This document shows, one piece after another, positions 10,221 through 19,810 of a DNA stretch of 64,000 nucleotides; positions within the stretch are counted from its first letter, which is position 1, and every line of letters starts with the position of its first letter. Source of the stretch: Nephrocerus scutellatus (lineage: Eukaryota; Arthropoda; Insecta; Diptera; Pipunculidae); NCBI GenBank assembly GCA_947095585.1, contig OX352765.1, forward strand, positions 56,880,920 through 56,944,919, in the 5' to 3' direction. The notes below the pieces were generated by a model that was not told the DNA's origin, ran no database searches, and saw nothing but the letters and a program-made list of their open reading frames with translations. The translations under genes and the position numbers were made by a program.

Positions 10221-11100
10221 ATTCTTGATTTCCTATTTGAAGAATTTGCATTTCTCCGTGTTATTCCTTAGGTTTGCTTGTCTTAACCGTCGCAGTACTT
10301 CCTCTAGATGCCTCATGTGGTCCTCCAAAGATTCTCCAGTCACGACAATGTCGTCCAGATAGGCAAAAGCGTGAGATTCCATACCTGGGCCGATGACCTG
10401 GTCTATTGCTTGCTGAAACGTGTCGGGGACCTAGTGCAGGCTAAAAGGCATGACGCGCCATTGGAATAATCCACGCCCTGGTACCTTGAATGATGTGTAC
10501 TTCTTACTGCCCACTTCCATCGAAATCTGCCAGTACCCATTCTTGAGGTCCGAACTGCTGATGTATTCTGCGTTTCTGAGGCAATCAAGTATGTGGTGGA
10601 TCCTCGGAAGTGGGTTAGCATCTGGAACAGACTTAGAGTTCAGCGGTCTGTAGTCCACGCAAAGTTTCCCTTTACCGGACTTCTTTTTCACAAGGACGAT
10701 TGAGGCACTGTTGGGGCTCTTGGATGATTCGATGCACCTCTTTTTCAGCAGGTCGTCGATCTCTTCGTCAATGATACGCTGCATGGCCAGGTTCTTCGGG
10801 AAGTTACGCTATTTTAACTGTCGATCGTCCTACATCACGATCCTGTGGCTAGTTATGTTGGGAACGCCGTTCATTGACTCGAACTTCAGTATTTCATGGT
10901 CCAGGAAATATCTTATCTTGTCGTTGATTGGATTCTTACTTTGTATAGTACGTACCTGCGGTTTTTTGGCGAAGTATTGGTTATATTATCGCTGAGAGTG
11001 CGGTTCCACTTACCTATGGTAATCGCTGTTTTGACTCGGCTGAGGAAATCTAATCTAATTATGTTGTCGATGGCCTCTGGCTGGGTGAGTTGTTGAATCT
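10221..11100 (-). pseudogene. Gypsy-A protease end and reverse transcriptase
   Basis: Minus-strand RT of the gypsy-A copy. A long frame (10431-10784) carries the DYRPLNSKSVPDA, LKNGYWQI and RGLFQWRVMPF blocks. A stop follows, then the same frame shows FAYLDDIVV with the catalytic YLDD intact near 10345. Upstream, a protease-end LDFLSRV block is readable near 11040. The gene is cut at 10221 by gypsy-B and continues at 6624. At least two stops and a frameshift kill it. Confidence 0.8.
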
Positions 11101-12155
11101 TGCAGCAGCTGTGTCCGAATCTTATCGTGGTTTTGAACGCCTGCGGTCAAATCCTCCTGTTGCAGTCGTTCTAGTTGTGCCGGGGAGTGGGTTCTGGGGT
11201 TCCACCATTCCTGGCATTCGGCGAAAGCCGTTCTCATTTCCCACTGGTCGGCGGCAGCAGTCGATGCTCCTGGTATTTTTTTTTACCACATTCCCAGCAG
11301 AACAGAACCCTAGGATTACGGCAATATCTCAAATGTCCTTGCTGGTCGCATCGGCGGCATGCTGACCGTGGGTTGACTGCTCCCCCTGGCATCTGGGCGA
11401 CTTGTCGGTGCTGCTCGTCTCTTTTTGGTGGCCGTGATGGTGTTTCGTCGTTTCGACTGCAGCAGTTGAGACACTCGAAATCCTCGGCTAAATTATTCAG
11501 CTCTTCGAGGCAGGAGAAGTCCTTCCGCTTTATGTATAATTGGTAGTCCTGGCGGCTGTTGCGGAAAATTGGTTCCAGCTTCTGCTCCTCATTGTACTGG
11601 GCGTGGCACATCAGGTTCTGGAGGGTAATTACGTTGTCTTTAAACGATTCTTTCGGGAGCTGTTTTTTTAGCGGATGTCGTCATCTAATCGTTTAAAGAA
11701 CCGTTCTGGGAGGAAAACCTTCAGGAAGTTGTTCCTAAATGTTTCCCACATCTTCCAATGACCGCTATTTTTCTTACCAGATCAAGGCCCTATCCTTGAG
11801 GAGTTCTGGCATTGTAAGTGGCTGGAAATTCTTGTCTATCCCATAGACAACCGATAATTCTTCGACCCGTTCAATGAAGTGTCTAGTGGGTTCCGCACAC
11901 CGTCGAATTTCACAGACCATTTCCTGACTTGGTCGATGACCGCTGAATATGATGGTGTGGAGGTACATCGTGGTGGGACGAATATCGCTGGACTTAAGCT
12001 GATAGTTTCTGCTGGGTGACGGTAATCGGAGGTGGTATTGGGGAAACGCTTCTCGTGTGCTGGGTTTCCAGGATGAGAAGTCGTTCTTTTGCTTCTGGTT
12101 TGAGCTCCTTCTCGTTGACATGGGTGGCAAAGCGTTTTCGGAGTATCCACCTGTT
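11055..12155 (-). pseudogene. Gypsy-A gag, broken
   Basis: Minus-strand frames 11774-12264 and 11234-11611 show the RKRF linker, the RKWSVKFDGVRNP and IERVEELS capsid blocks, and a CCHC knuckle (CRRCDQQGH..C) followed by CWECG. Homology is to the intact gag at 51031-52152. Several frame changes separate these parts. The N-terminal end is interrupted by a SINE at 12156. Confidence 0.8.
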
Positions 12156-12325
12156 GTGGGCGCCGTGGCTTAGTGGAAATGAGCCAATGAGGTTCGTGGT
12201 TCGAATCCCAGTAACACCAAAAGTATTTTTCACGGTGTCCCACCTCTCGCGAATAACTTGTCACGGAAAGTTTCTCAAATCGCCGTTCGGATCCGGCCTT
12301 AAATTAGGTCCCGTAAAATTAACGT
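12156..12325 (+). mobile_element. tRNA-derived SINE, copy 1
   Basis: The head GTGGGCGCCGTGGCTTAGTGG contains a pol III A-box-like segment, and GGTTCGAATCC is a perfect B box. The body AGTATTTTTCACGGTGTCCC and the tail block are shared with a copy on the other strand at 63721-63904. Two copies with the same tRNA-like head and the same non-tRNA body define a SINE family. It sits in the N-terminal part of gypsy-A gag. RNA polymerase III transcription is expected for this type. Confidence 0.85.
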
Positions 12326-12734
12326 TATCTTCTGTGGCGTATCCACGATGCGTTGGTGTGGGATGTGTGTGCGATGTTCCGAGTTTTTCTGGAGTTGTCC
12401 TTTGTGTGTGTTGACGTCTTTGATTTTCTGTGAATAATAGTCCAGATCAGCGGATCCAGTGGTTCGTTACAGAAATTTTTTAATTAGATCAACAAATTTT
12501 TGATTAAAAAAAAAAAACAATACTTTTATTAAATCGAAAGTAATTACATATCTTTACAATAATAAACTTTATATCAAAATGTAATTACTAATCCACGGGC
12601 TCACGAGTTATAATGGGGTTAGTATAGTTTATTTACTCACTCGGAATTCTCTGACGTGGGAGGTGGTCTCGACATTTGCATGATACGTTGCGTTGGATGG
12701 GTACCTGTTGTGGCTTATTACTGCCAATTTACCC
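12326..12734. other. Unassigned region beside the SINE
   Basis: No gene is seen. On the minus strand TGTAACGAACC at about 12464-12474 resembles the start of the 69-bp terminal LTR segment of the gypsy family, so this may be leader and LTR edge of gypsy-A. A poly-A tract lies near 12506-12517. The assignment is weak. Confidence 0.3.
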
Positions 12735-13570
12735 TGTCCAACAACTGTGGAGGGGTAGAACCTCTGCCAAGCTACAAGTAGAACTACAATAGTGGTTTGT
12801 AGCCCCGACATCGGGTTGGGGGAGCAACAAGCCGTAGAAAAAGCTTTTGCAAGTAAAACTTAACCACCAACTGCGGAGAGGTAGACCGTGCCAAGCTACA
12901 AATGAATATAATTTTAATGGTTTGTAACTTACCACGGGTGGGGAAGCTACAAACCGTAGAAAAAGCTATGTCTGAAAAAGAATTGATCCACCAACTGCGA
13001 AGAGGTGGAACCTCTGCCAAGCTATGAACGAAACTAGATTTAATGGTTTGTAACTATTACCAAGGGTGGGGGAAGCTATAAACCGTATAAATATAAAAAG
13101 AAACCCAACCCTTATAACTAATAACGTGCAACTTCTTACCACGGGTGGGGGAAGCTACAAGTCATATTTAACTTACGGATAATACTTAGGAATAATATCT
13201 TGTAGCCCCTACCGCGAGTGGGGGAAGCAACAAGCTATGTATATATCACTACGACTAAAAAAAGAACTGACCCAACAACTGCGGATAGGTAGAACGTCTG
13301 CCAAGCTACAAGTAAATATACTGTTAATGGTTTGTAACCCCTTACCACGGTAGGGGGAAGCTACAAACCGTAGAAAAAGCTATATCTGAAACAAAACTAA
13401 TCCACCAACTGCGGAGAGGTAAAACCTCTGCCAAGCTATTTGCGAAACGAGATTTAATGGTTTGTAACCCTTTACAGGTGGGGGAAGCTACAAACCGTAG
13501 AAAAAGAACTAAGTTCCTGATGGTGATAATTTGTAACCCCTTACCACTGGTGTGGGAAGTTACAAACATC
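12735..13570. repeat. Minisatellite with self-complementary units, about 125-130 bp
   Basis: Five or more diverged units each contain CCAACTGCGGAGAGGTAGAAC, TGCCAAGCTA, TTAATGGTTTGTAAC, a CCAC-GGTGGGGGAAGC block and TACAAACCGTAGAAAAAG. Within each unit GGTTTGTA pairs with TACAAACC, and GAGGT pairs with ACCTC. Partial units with only the GGGGGAAGC part occur at 13130-13230. It may be the LTR minisatellite of gypsy-A, but that is inference. Confidence 0.8.
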
Positions 13571-14554
13571 CTAAAGATAAGATCCGCTCCGCACCGTCAG
13601 CGCCTTCTTTTACACTTAGCTAACGGTACGTTGGTCCAGCATGCATTAAATAAATTCTATGTGTATTCGTCATGTATGTTTGTTTGTCCTTGCCGTTGCC
13701 ATACGCATACACATTGGCTCTGCCTGTATGCAATGTGAAGCCATGCCCCATGCCGATACACGTGTGTGTGTAACGTATGTTCTCTTCTCCCCGACGTTGC
13801 CATGCGCATGCACACTGCCTGTTTGCAGCGTGCATGCCATGCTGATATCTCACACGAATATTTATCGCAGTTGTCGGCGTAGGCACTTTTATCATTGTGT
13901 ATAGCTGGATATGCAAAGCATGGGCTTAGAGTTTGGAGTTTGTGATGACGCAGCAGCTTGGCGTCGCAGACGATGGTGGTGGTGGACGGACTCGCATGGC
14001 GAGGCGAACTTTCATGCAGCATTCGCCTGCACAACGGAAGCAGTTCTATAATACGACTGGAACGAATCGCTCGTGGCAGCAATTTTGACTTGGTCTACAT
14101 AACAAATAGTTTGTCATTTTAAATTAAGTTTGTAAATTTGGTTATAATAAAAAATTAGTAAACGCAAGGTACATCATCTTTTAATTCTACACCCCCTGAA
14201 CTTTGGGAGTTAAGTCCCCGATACAGTCTATTTCAAAAATCGCTTATGACTAAGTGCCCTATCGCTTATGAGTGAAAGACGTACATTTAACGTTGCATAC
14301 TATTAGGCTTCTAAGATAAATTAGTCTTTAGACCGAATTTCAACTAAATATACATACACGGGTGTGTGTAATCACTCACATGCAGAATACATTAGCTCGT
14401 GTGTCTATAGAAGTGGAAAGTTTATGGTAGGAACGATTTTCATTGTTTATCCCAAGTTAAAGTTACAGATTTAGAATTTTTTTTAAAGGAAGAAGGCAAA
14501 ACAAGTCTGATGTTTGTTAACTTGTATATTTTTTAAAAAAAAAATTTTTCTATC
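13571..14554. other. Non-coding region, two-copy repeat at 13690-13860
   Basis: Two imperfect copies of a roughly 105-bp unit occur at 13690-13795 and 13796-13855, sharing GTTGCCAT-CGCAT-CACA, CTGCCTGT and CATGCCGATA-type words. From 14100 to 14554 the DNA is AT-rich, with nothing recognised. The open frames here follow low-complexity CA and ATG words and are not treated as genes. Confidence 0.4.
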
Positions 14555-15005
14555 TTAGTCGCATATTAGATTTCATAAAAATCGCTCGAGAAATGGCTTA
14601 GTTCCCGGAATTCCAGTCACCGTATTCCAGAATTTCCATAAGAAACAAGTTTTATGGTCGCATATTAGTCCTGCCTACCGAATTTCATAGAAATCGCTGA
14701 GTAATGGCTTATCCCAAAATTTCTATAGCAACAAGTCTTATGGTCGCATAGTGGCTTAGTTCCCGAAATTCAAGTTCCTAATGTCCGTATCCCAGAATTT
14801 CCATAGGATCAATTCTTGAAGTCGCATAGTTGTCCTATCGAGCTTCATAGAAATCGCTTGAGAAATGGCTTAGTTCCAGAAATTCAGTCCCTAATGACAG
14901 TATTCCAGAATTTCCATAGGAGCAAGTCTTATAGTCGCACGTTAGTCCTGGGTACCGAATTTCATAAAAATCGCTTTAGGAATGACTTAGTTACACGAAT
15001 TCAAA
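14555..15005. repeat. Satellite block, about 4 units of 110-130 bp
   Basis: Repeated blocks TAGTCCT..CGAATTTCATAGAAATCGCT, GAAATGGCTTAGTTCC and TTCCAGAATTTCCATAGGA follow one another four times with indels. An inverted block of the same family lies at 19557-19810. No coding content. Confidence 0.8.
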
Positions 15006-15099
15006 AATGTAAACAAAATTGCAACACAAAATCATAACTCAAAATCGTAAAACAAATTTATTTTTGGGACCGTACTAAATTTTTTCCTCACCGCCAATA

Positions 15100-15330
15100 A
15101 AGTAGTTTCACTTAAAAAAAATAAAAATTGTTCATGTAGATTCTCTAATCGACAATGTGTATTGTGCAAAGTTTGAATAAAATTTGGTTAGTTTTAATTT
15201 TTTTTATATGGGCCGAGGGGCCCCTGGCCGGATCACTTCCAAATCCTTACAAAAAGTGTTGTCACTAGTATACCAAATGTACAAAATCGGAAGAAAATCG
15301 GGTTATTTTTTTTTTTTTAAAAAGTGCGTT
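15100..15330. repeat. Dispersed repeat copy
   Basis: Contains GTAGATTCTCTAATCG, TGTGCAAAGTTTGAATAAA, GGCCGGATCACTTCCAAAT and ACAAAAAGTGTTGTC, the recurrent words of the dispersed satellite-like family found at many places in the window. Confidence 0.65.
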
Positions 15331-15339
15331 TTAGCTTCG

Positions 15340-15800
15340 ACGCCCGACTGAATTTAACTCCTTAAAAATCGATTTTCATATATAATACGCGCCACACGCC
15401 ACGCGTCACTTGCGTCACTATTCCACGCTGATGTGTGAGATATAGCTGCTCACAACATTTAAAAAAAAAACTTTTTTTTCTTTTTAATTTTTTGGAGCTT
15501 ACAGCTTAAGAATCGATTTTCATATATACAAAAAAAATACACATTTTATGGGGAGTGAAATCGAGTGTTAACTTGTGACGCCTTAACAAAAGCGTTAACA
15601 AAAAGTGAAGTCGTAAGTTTTTGACCTTTCCTTTGACCTAGAGAGCTGAAATTGTGTGAACAGCTACATCTCACACAGCATTTTTGATATTCCGCGTGTG
15701 ACTCGTGTCGCGCGTTGTGTGTGGTGCGTGTAATGCATGGAAAAGCGGAACTGGTATATATCGGCTTTTACTAGTCAGAATATAAGGACCTAATGGTAAT
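15340..15800. repeat. Copies of the AATCGATTTTCATATATA element
   Basis: Two partial copies lie head to tail. One at 15340-15430 matches the right end of the element at 18676-19072 in inverted orientation. One at 15500-15790 matches its left 290 bp, including CATTTTATGGGGAGTGAAAT, GCATTTTTGATATTCCGC and TATATCGGCTT. Non-coding; probably mobile. Confidence 0.75.
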
Positions 15801-15859
15801 TTTACACTATCATCATTAGATGACAGTGTATCATCTTCTCATCATCTATCGTCTTTTTA

Positions 15860-16800
15860 AATTATCTATATTAACTTGGCTTGCCCGTAGCTGGCTGGTT
15901 GTCTATCTGGCTGGCTGGCTGGTCAGATTTTCTGATCAATTTTTAACCCACTTCCCAAAGCCCGATTTTAAATTGAAATTTTGCACACATGTATATTTCC
16001 GGTGACAATACTTTCTATTAAAATTTCAGAGAGATTGGGCTGCGGGATCCCCCCGCTCCCATACAAATATTTTACAAAATTTACCCAATTTTCTTTAACT
16101 TTTGTACACATTTGTGCCTTCGATGGAAAACACTTTTTGTAAAAATGTGGAGTGATCGGCCCCCTGGGGACCCTCATATACATTTTTTAAATATCGCTAT
16201 ATCGCATCAGATCACGGCAAAGTCTGAGCTCTATGCTTTGTGTGCTGCGCTGTTCGCTGCCGCTTCGTTTCATTTGGTGGATGTTTTTGCCACAAAACGA
16301 GCACACAGTGTGTGTGTGTGTGTGTGTATCCCCGATTAGAGAATTTAGAAGAAAAGTTTTTATTTTCATGGGTTGTTTTTTTAAATTCTCTATATTAACT
16401 TCGCGTGCCCGTGGCTGGCTGGCTGGTCAGATTTTCTGATCAATTGTTAACCCACTTCCCAAAGCCCGATTTTATTATTTTATTGAAATTTTGCATACAT
16501 GTATATTTCCGGTGACAATACTTTCTACTAAAATTTGGGGCACCTCGGGCCTCGGGCCTCGGGGTCGGGGGCTCCCATAAAAAATTTTTATAAAATTTAC
16601 CCGATTTTCTGAAAATTTTATACGCATGTGTACCTCCGATGGACAACACTTTTTGTAAAAATTTGGTAGTGATCGGGCCTCGATTTCGGAGGGCTCCCTA
16701 ACAAAAATTTTAAAAAAATTACCCGATTTAATTCAAACTGCATATTATGTATCCCCGATTAGAGAATTTACACGAAAAATTTGAGTTTTTATGGGTTTTT
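15860..16800. repeat. Dispersed repeat, several units with (GT)n
   Basis: Holds two start modules (TTAACTTGGCTTGCCCG at 15870, TTAACTTCGCGTGCCCG at 16395) followed by GGCTGGCTGG, TTTTCTGATCAATT, a TATTTCCGGTGACAATACTT block and GC-rich GGGGGCTCCCATA spacers. A tail module has ACAAAACGAGCACACAG, a (GT)n run at 16310-16327 and ATCCCCGATTAGAGAATTT. It shows the uninterrupted state of the site used by the R1-type LINE at 56263-61490. Confidence 0.75.
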
Positions 16801-17394
16801 TTTCGTTAATTGATTATTGTAATCATTTTTGGATAACGGCCGAAGATAGTGTGAAATCACAATTACACCGTAATAGAAATCGCCATTTTGAATTTAAACT
16901 CTTCTCAACTCAGGTATATCACATTTGTTCCTGCTAAGGATTTCTCGAGTATAAAAAATGATGGTTCCAACTAATAGCGTTTCCATGAACAGGTATAGTA
17001 GAGTTAGTTTGACACTTGTTTTACTTAACATAAACAAAAACAAAACAATAAAAGTGGGTGTGTGTACTTGTGTACGCGCGTTAGAAATAATACTCCTTTG
17101 GCGTTATTGAAGGAATAAAGGAAAATATGCATGCAAAAAAACAATACGAGTAGAATGATAAGAGCAGTAAAAGGAGATAGTACATAAATACGATCGATGA
17201 AATTTAATCGCTCGACACCATGCATAACAAATCAAAATGGTTGAGCTTACATCGCAAAAAATTATTTCACAATTGGATAACTAACAATACTCTATAATAT
17301 AATATATAAAAATATGTATTAGATATAAGACTATTGGATTGACTAACATATATTCCATTTTGTTAAAATTATATTAACAACATTCTCAAATGAC
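16801..17394. other. AT-rich region, nothing recognised
   Basis: No coding region, repeat family or RNA gene is recognised. A minus-strand open frame at 17025-17225 has Leu/Phe-rich composition but no family signature. Confidence 0.4.
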
Positions 17395-17650
17395 CCCCAA
17401 AAAACCTCCTAAAATACCACAAAATCACTCCAAAAAGACCCCAAAAAGACCCCAAAAGATCCTCAAAAGACTTCAAAAGACCATCAAAAGACCCCCATAA
17501 GATCTACAAAAGAACCCAAGAGGACCCCCAAAAGACCCAAAAAAAAACAATCCAAAATAACTGCCAAAAGACCCCCTAAACACTACCGAAAGACCCACAA
17601 AAGACCCTTCAAAGATCCACAAAAAAAACTCTGAAAAAGACCCCCAAAGA
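17395..17650. repeat. Degenerate AAAAGACCCC decamer array
   Basis: About 25 degenerate copies of a 9-12-base unit (AAAAGACCCC and variants) run in tandem. The reverse complement of the same array occurs at 37826-38100 and inside the Helitron at 39990-40130. The G-rich strand has repeated GGGG blocks spaced by TCTTTT. Confidence 0.85.
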
Positions 17651-17920
17651 CGCGGAGTCAGCATTTCCTTAGTGCGAGAGCAGTGAGGAAATGTGACACG
17701 TTGCGACTGCACCTCAGCGGATGCAAGTAGATTATTTTCCGTATCGTTCTTTGTGTCGTTTTGCGGACGAATCTGCTGAACCAGGCGCGACGTCAGCAAT
17801 TTCTTCTGTGTACTCGTACTGAAGGAATTGTTATATTTCGCAACCAAGCAGCGGTGCTTGGACTGTTTTATTTTTACTTATCGCAGTTCAGTCGAGAGTT
17901 GACCACAAGCGAACATTGTG
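17651..17920. other. Unassigned GC-richer segment between arrays
   Basis: The segment is balanced in composition and ends with CAGTTCAGTCGAGAGTTGAC, which looks like LTR or leader sequence. A minus-strand frame (17657-17847) of 60-odd residues is open but unrecognised. Family unknown. Confidence 0.3.
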
Positions 17921-18066
17921 AATCACTCGTTTAACTTTTATATTACTTCAATAAGATCATATAATCACTCGTTTAACTTTTATATTACTTCAATAAGATC
18001 ATAAAATCACCCGTTTAACTTTTATATTACTTCAATAAGATCATATAATCACTCGTTTAACTTTTA
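17921..18066. repeat. 42-bp tandem repeat, 3.5 units
   Basis: Units start at 17921, 17963, 18005 and 18047 (partial), each AATCACTCGTTTAACTTTTA and then TATTACTTCAATAAGATCAT plus two bases. Units are nearly identical, which suggests recent amplification. Confidence 0.9.
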
Positions 18067-18675
18067 TGTAATATATATATTTTATACCATTAATTTAATA
18101 TAATAAAACAATAAACTTACAAATAAAACCGGTTTCTTTTGTTTTATATTACAACCAACTTAAATCGGTTTCTTGTGTTTTATATAATTTACACATGTGT
18201 ATCTCCGATTAATGAATTTACAAGAAAAATTTAAATTTTTATGGGCTGTTTTCTCAATAATAACATTGTAACCAATATCTGTTTGGTTTGTTTTTTCGCC
18301 AGACATGTTTGTCCAATGTTTCAGAAGAGGGTCGAATGCCAGAAGATCATGTTCCAGAAGATAGTTCGATGCCTAAAGATTTGAACGGTCCTACGAACAA
18401 GACATAGTGGACGATGTAGATTTAAAATTAAGTAATATTATAATAATTGAAATTGATACGTAAGTTACGTTACTTAGAATGCCTTGCATGCATGACTGAA
18501 CTCAGTTCATGCATCTCATCGTACGCTTCCAAATTGTCTATTTTATCAAGCTTTCGTAATTGCATTTAAAATGATTTGACAAATGCACTGTACACATCTT
18601 CGGGCTCATCCTTCAAAACCTGGGTGACAGCATCTTTGAACATTCATCTTCAGTCCGTTTTTTTTTTAGTTTACT
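18067..18675. other. Mixed region with a short dispersed-repeat piece
   Basis: A short copy of the dispersed repeat end (ATCTCCGATTAATGAATTTAC) lies at 18190-18255. A 30-codon open stretch follows an acceptor-like TTTCAG at 18320, but there is no family match, so it is not called as an exon. The rest is AT-rich. Confidence 0.4.
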
Positions 18676-19072
18676 TCTTAAGAATCGATTTTCATATATA
18701 GAAAAAATTACACAAAACATTTTATGGGGAGTGAAATCGAGTGCGAGCTTGTTAAGCGTTAATAAACGCGTTAACAAAAGTGAAGTCGTTAGTTCTTAAC
18801 CTTTCACACGACATAGAGAACTGAAATTGTGAGCAGTTAAATCTCACATAGCATTTTTGATATTCCGCATGTGACGCGTGTCGCGCATCGTGTGATGCGC
18901 GTGTAATGCATGGAAAAGTGGCACTGGTATATATCGGCTTCTACTAGTCAGAACTTTTTGAGACTTGTCTTAAAATAATTGGTTAGTACTCGGCGGGTCA
19001 TAACGTAATTTGTGACCCGTGTAACGCGTGGCGTGTGGCGTGTGTTATATATGAAAATCGATTCTTAAGGAG
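18676..19072. mobile_element. About 395-bp element with terminal inverted repeats
   Basis: The left end reads TTAAGAATCGATTTTCATATATA and the right end reads TATATATGAAAATCGATTCTTAA, an inverted pair of about 23 bases. The interior is non-coding and rich in GTGACGCG and TGTGTCGCG words. Related copies lie at 15340-15800. No target duplication could be fixed. It is a MITE-like or foldback element of unknown superfamily. Confidence 0.6.
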
Positions 19073-19556
19073 TAATTTTCAGTCGCGCATCGGAGCTGAC
19101 AAGCTCCCTTTTTTACACGCGCCATACATCACAAATTACGCCATTGCAAGCCGAGCGCTTACCAATTGTTTTAAAACAAGTCTCATCAAATTCCTACCAC
19201 TAGAAGCTGATATATTCCATTTTCACTTTTCCAAATGTGTACAGAATTTCAATAAAATTAGGTTAGTTTTTTTAAAAACTGTCTGTGACCCCAGGACCGA
19301 TCACTGCCAGCCAAATTCTTACAAAAAGTGTTGTTGATCGGAGATACACATGGGTATTAAGTCTGAAGGAAATCGGGTAATTTTTTTTTTTTTAAAAAAC
19401 TTGTCTGAAAGCCCCCCGATCCCGGGGCCAGATCACTCGCAAATCCTTAAAAACGTGTTGGCCATCGGAGACACACATGTGTATAAAATTTAAAGAAATT
19501 CTTAATCGGCGGAGAGAAGAAAATTTAGCACTGTATAAAAAATAATTTTGTGTTAC
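19073..19556. repeat. Dispersed repeat copies
   Basis: Several diverged units at 19240-19556 carry AAAGTGTTG..CGGAGATACACATG, AAATCGGGTAATTTTTT and GGGGCCAGATCACT, in inverted orientation to the 54650-55800 block. The first 170 bases are unassigned. Confidence 0.6.
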
Positions 19557-19810
19557 GATTTTGCGTTATGATTTTGTGTTGAGATTTTTGCTATTTCTAT
19601 GAAACTCGGTATGAAGAACTAAGATTCGACTATAAGAATTGTGTTGTAGTAATTATGAAATACGGTCTTTGGGGACTGGAGTTTCGGGAACGAAGTAATT
19701 TCTCAAGCGATTTCTATACGGTCATTATGGACTGGAATTTCGGGAACGAAACCATTTTTTAAGTCATTTCTATCAATCTTGCTATGTAGGACTAAGACGC
19801 GACTATATGA
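19557..19810. repeat. Inverted copy of the 14555-15005 satellite
   Basis: Blocks TTTCTATGAAACTCGGTA, GGACTGGAATTTCGGGAACG and GGACTAAGACGCGACTATA are reverse complements of the satellite words at 14555-15005. About two units are present. Confidence 0.7.

Noticed and set aside
12156..12230. Functional tRNA gene
   Set aside because: A and B boxes are present but no clean cloverleaf or anticodon arm; a second copy shares the non-tRNA body, so it is a SINE.
12735..13570. Hammerhead ribozyme in the minisatellite units
   Set aside because: The conserved CTGANGA and GAAA core elements were not found in the units.
13620..14082. Overlapping ORFs with CA-rich coding on both strands
   Set aside because: Frames follow a duplicated GC/CA-rich segment; no domain and no homologous copy.
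17473..17847. 124-codon minus-strand ORF
   Set aside because: Half of it is the decamer array; the rest has no recognised domain.
18320..18411. Short terminal exon after a TTTCAG acceptor
   Set aside because: About 30 codons, no family match and no upstream exon visible.
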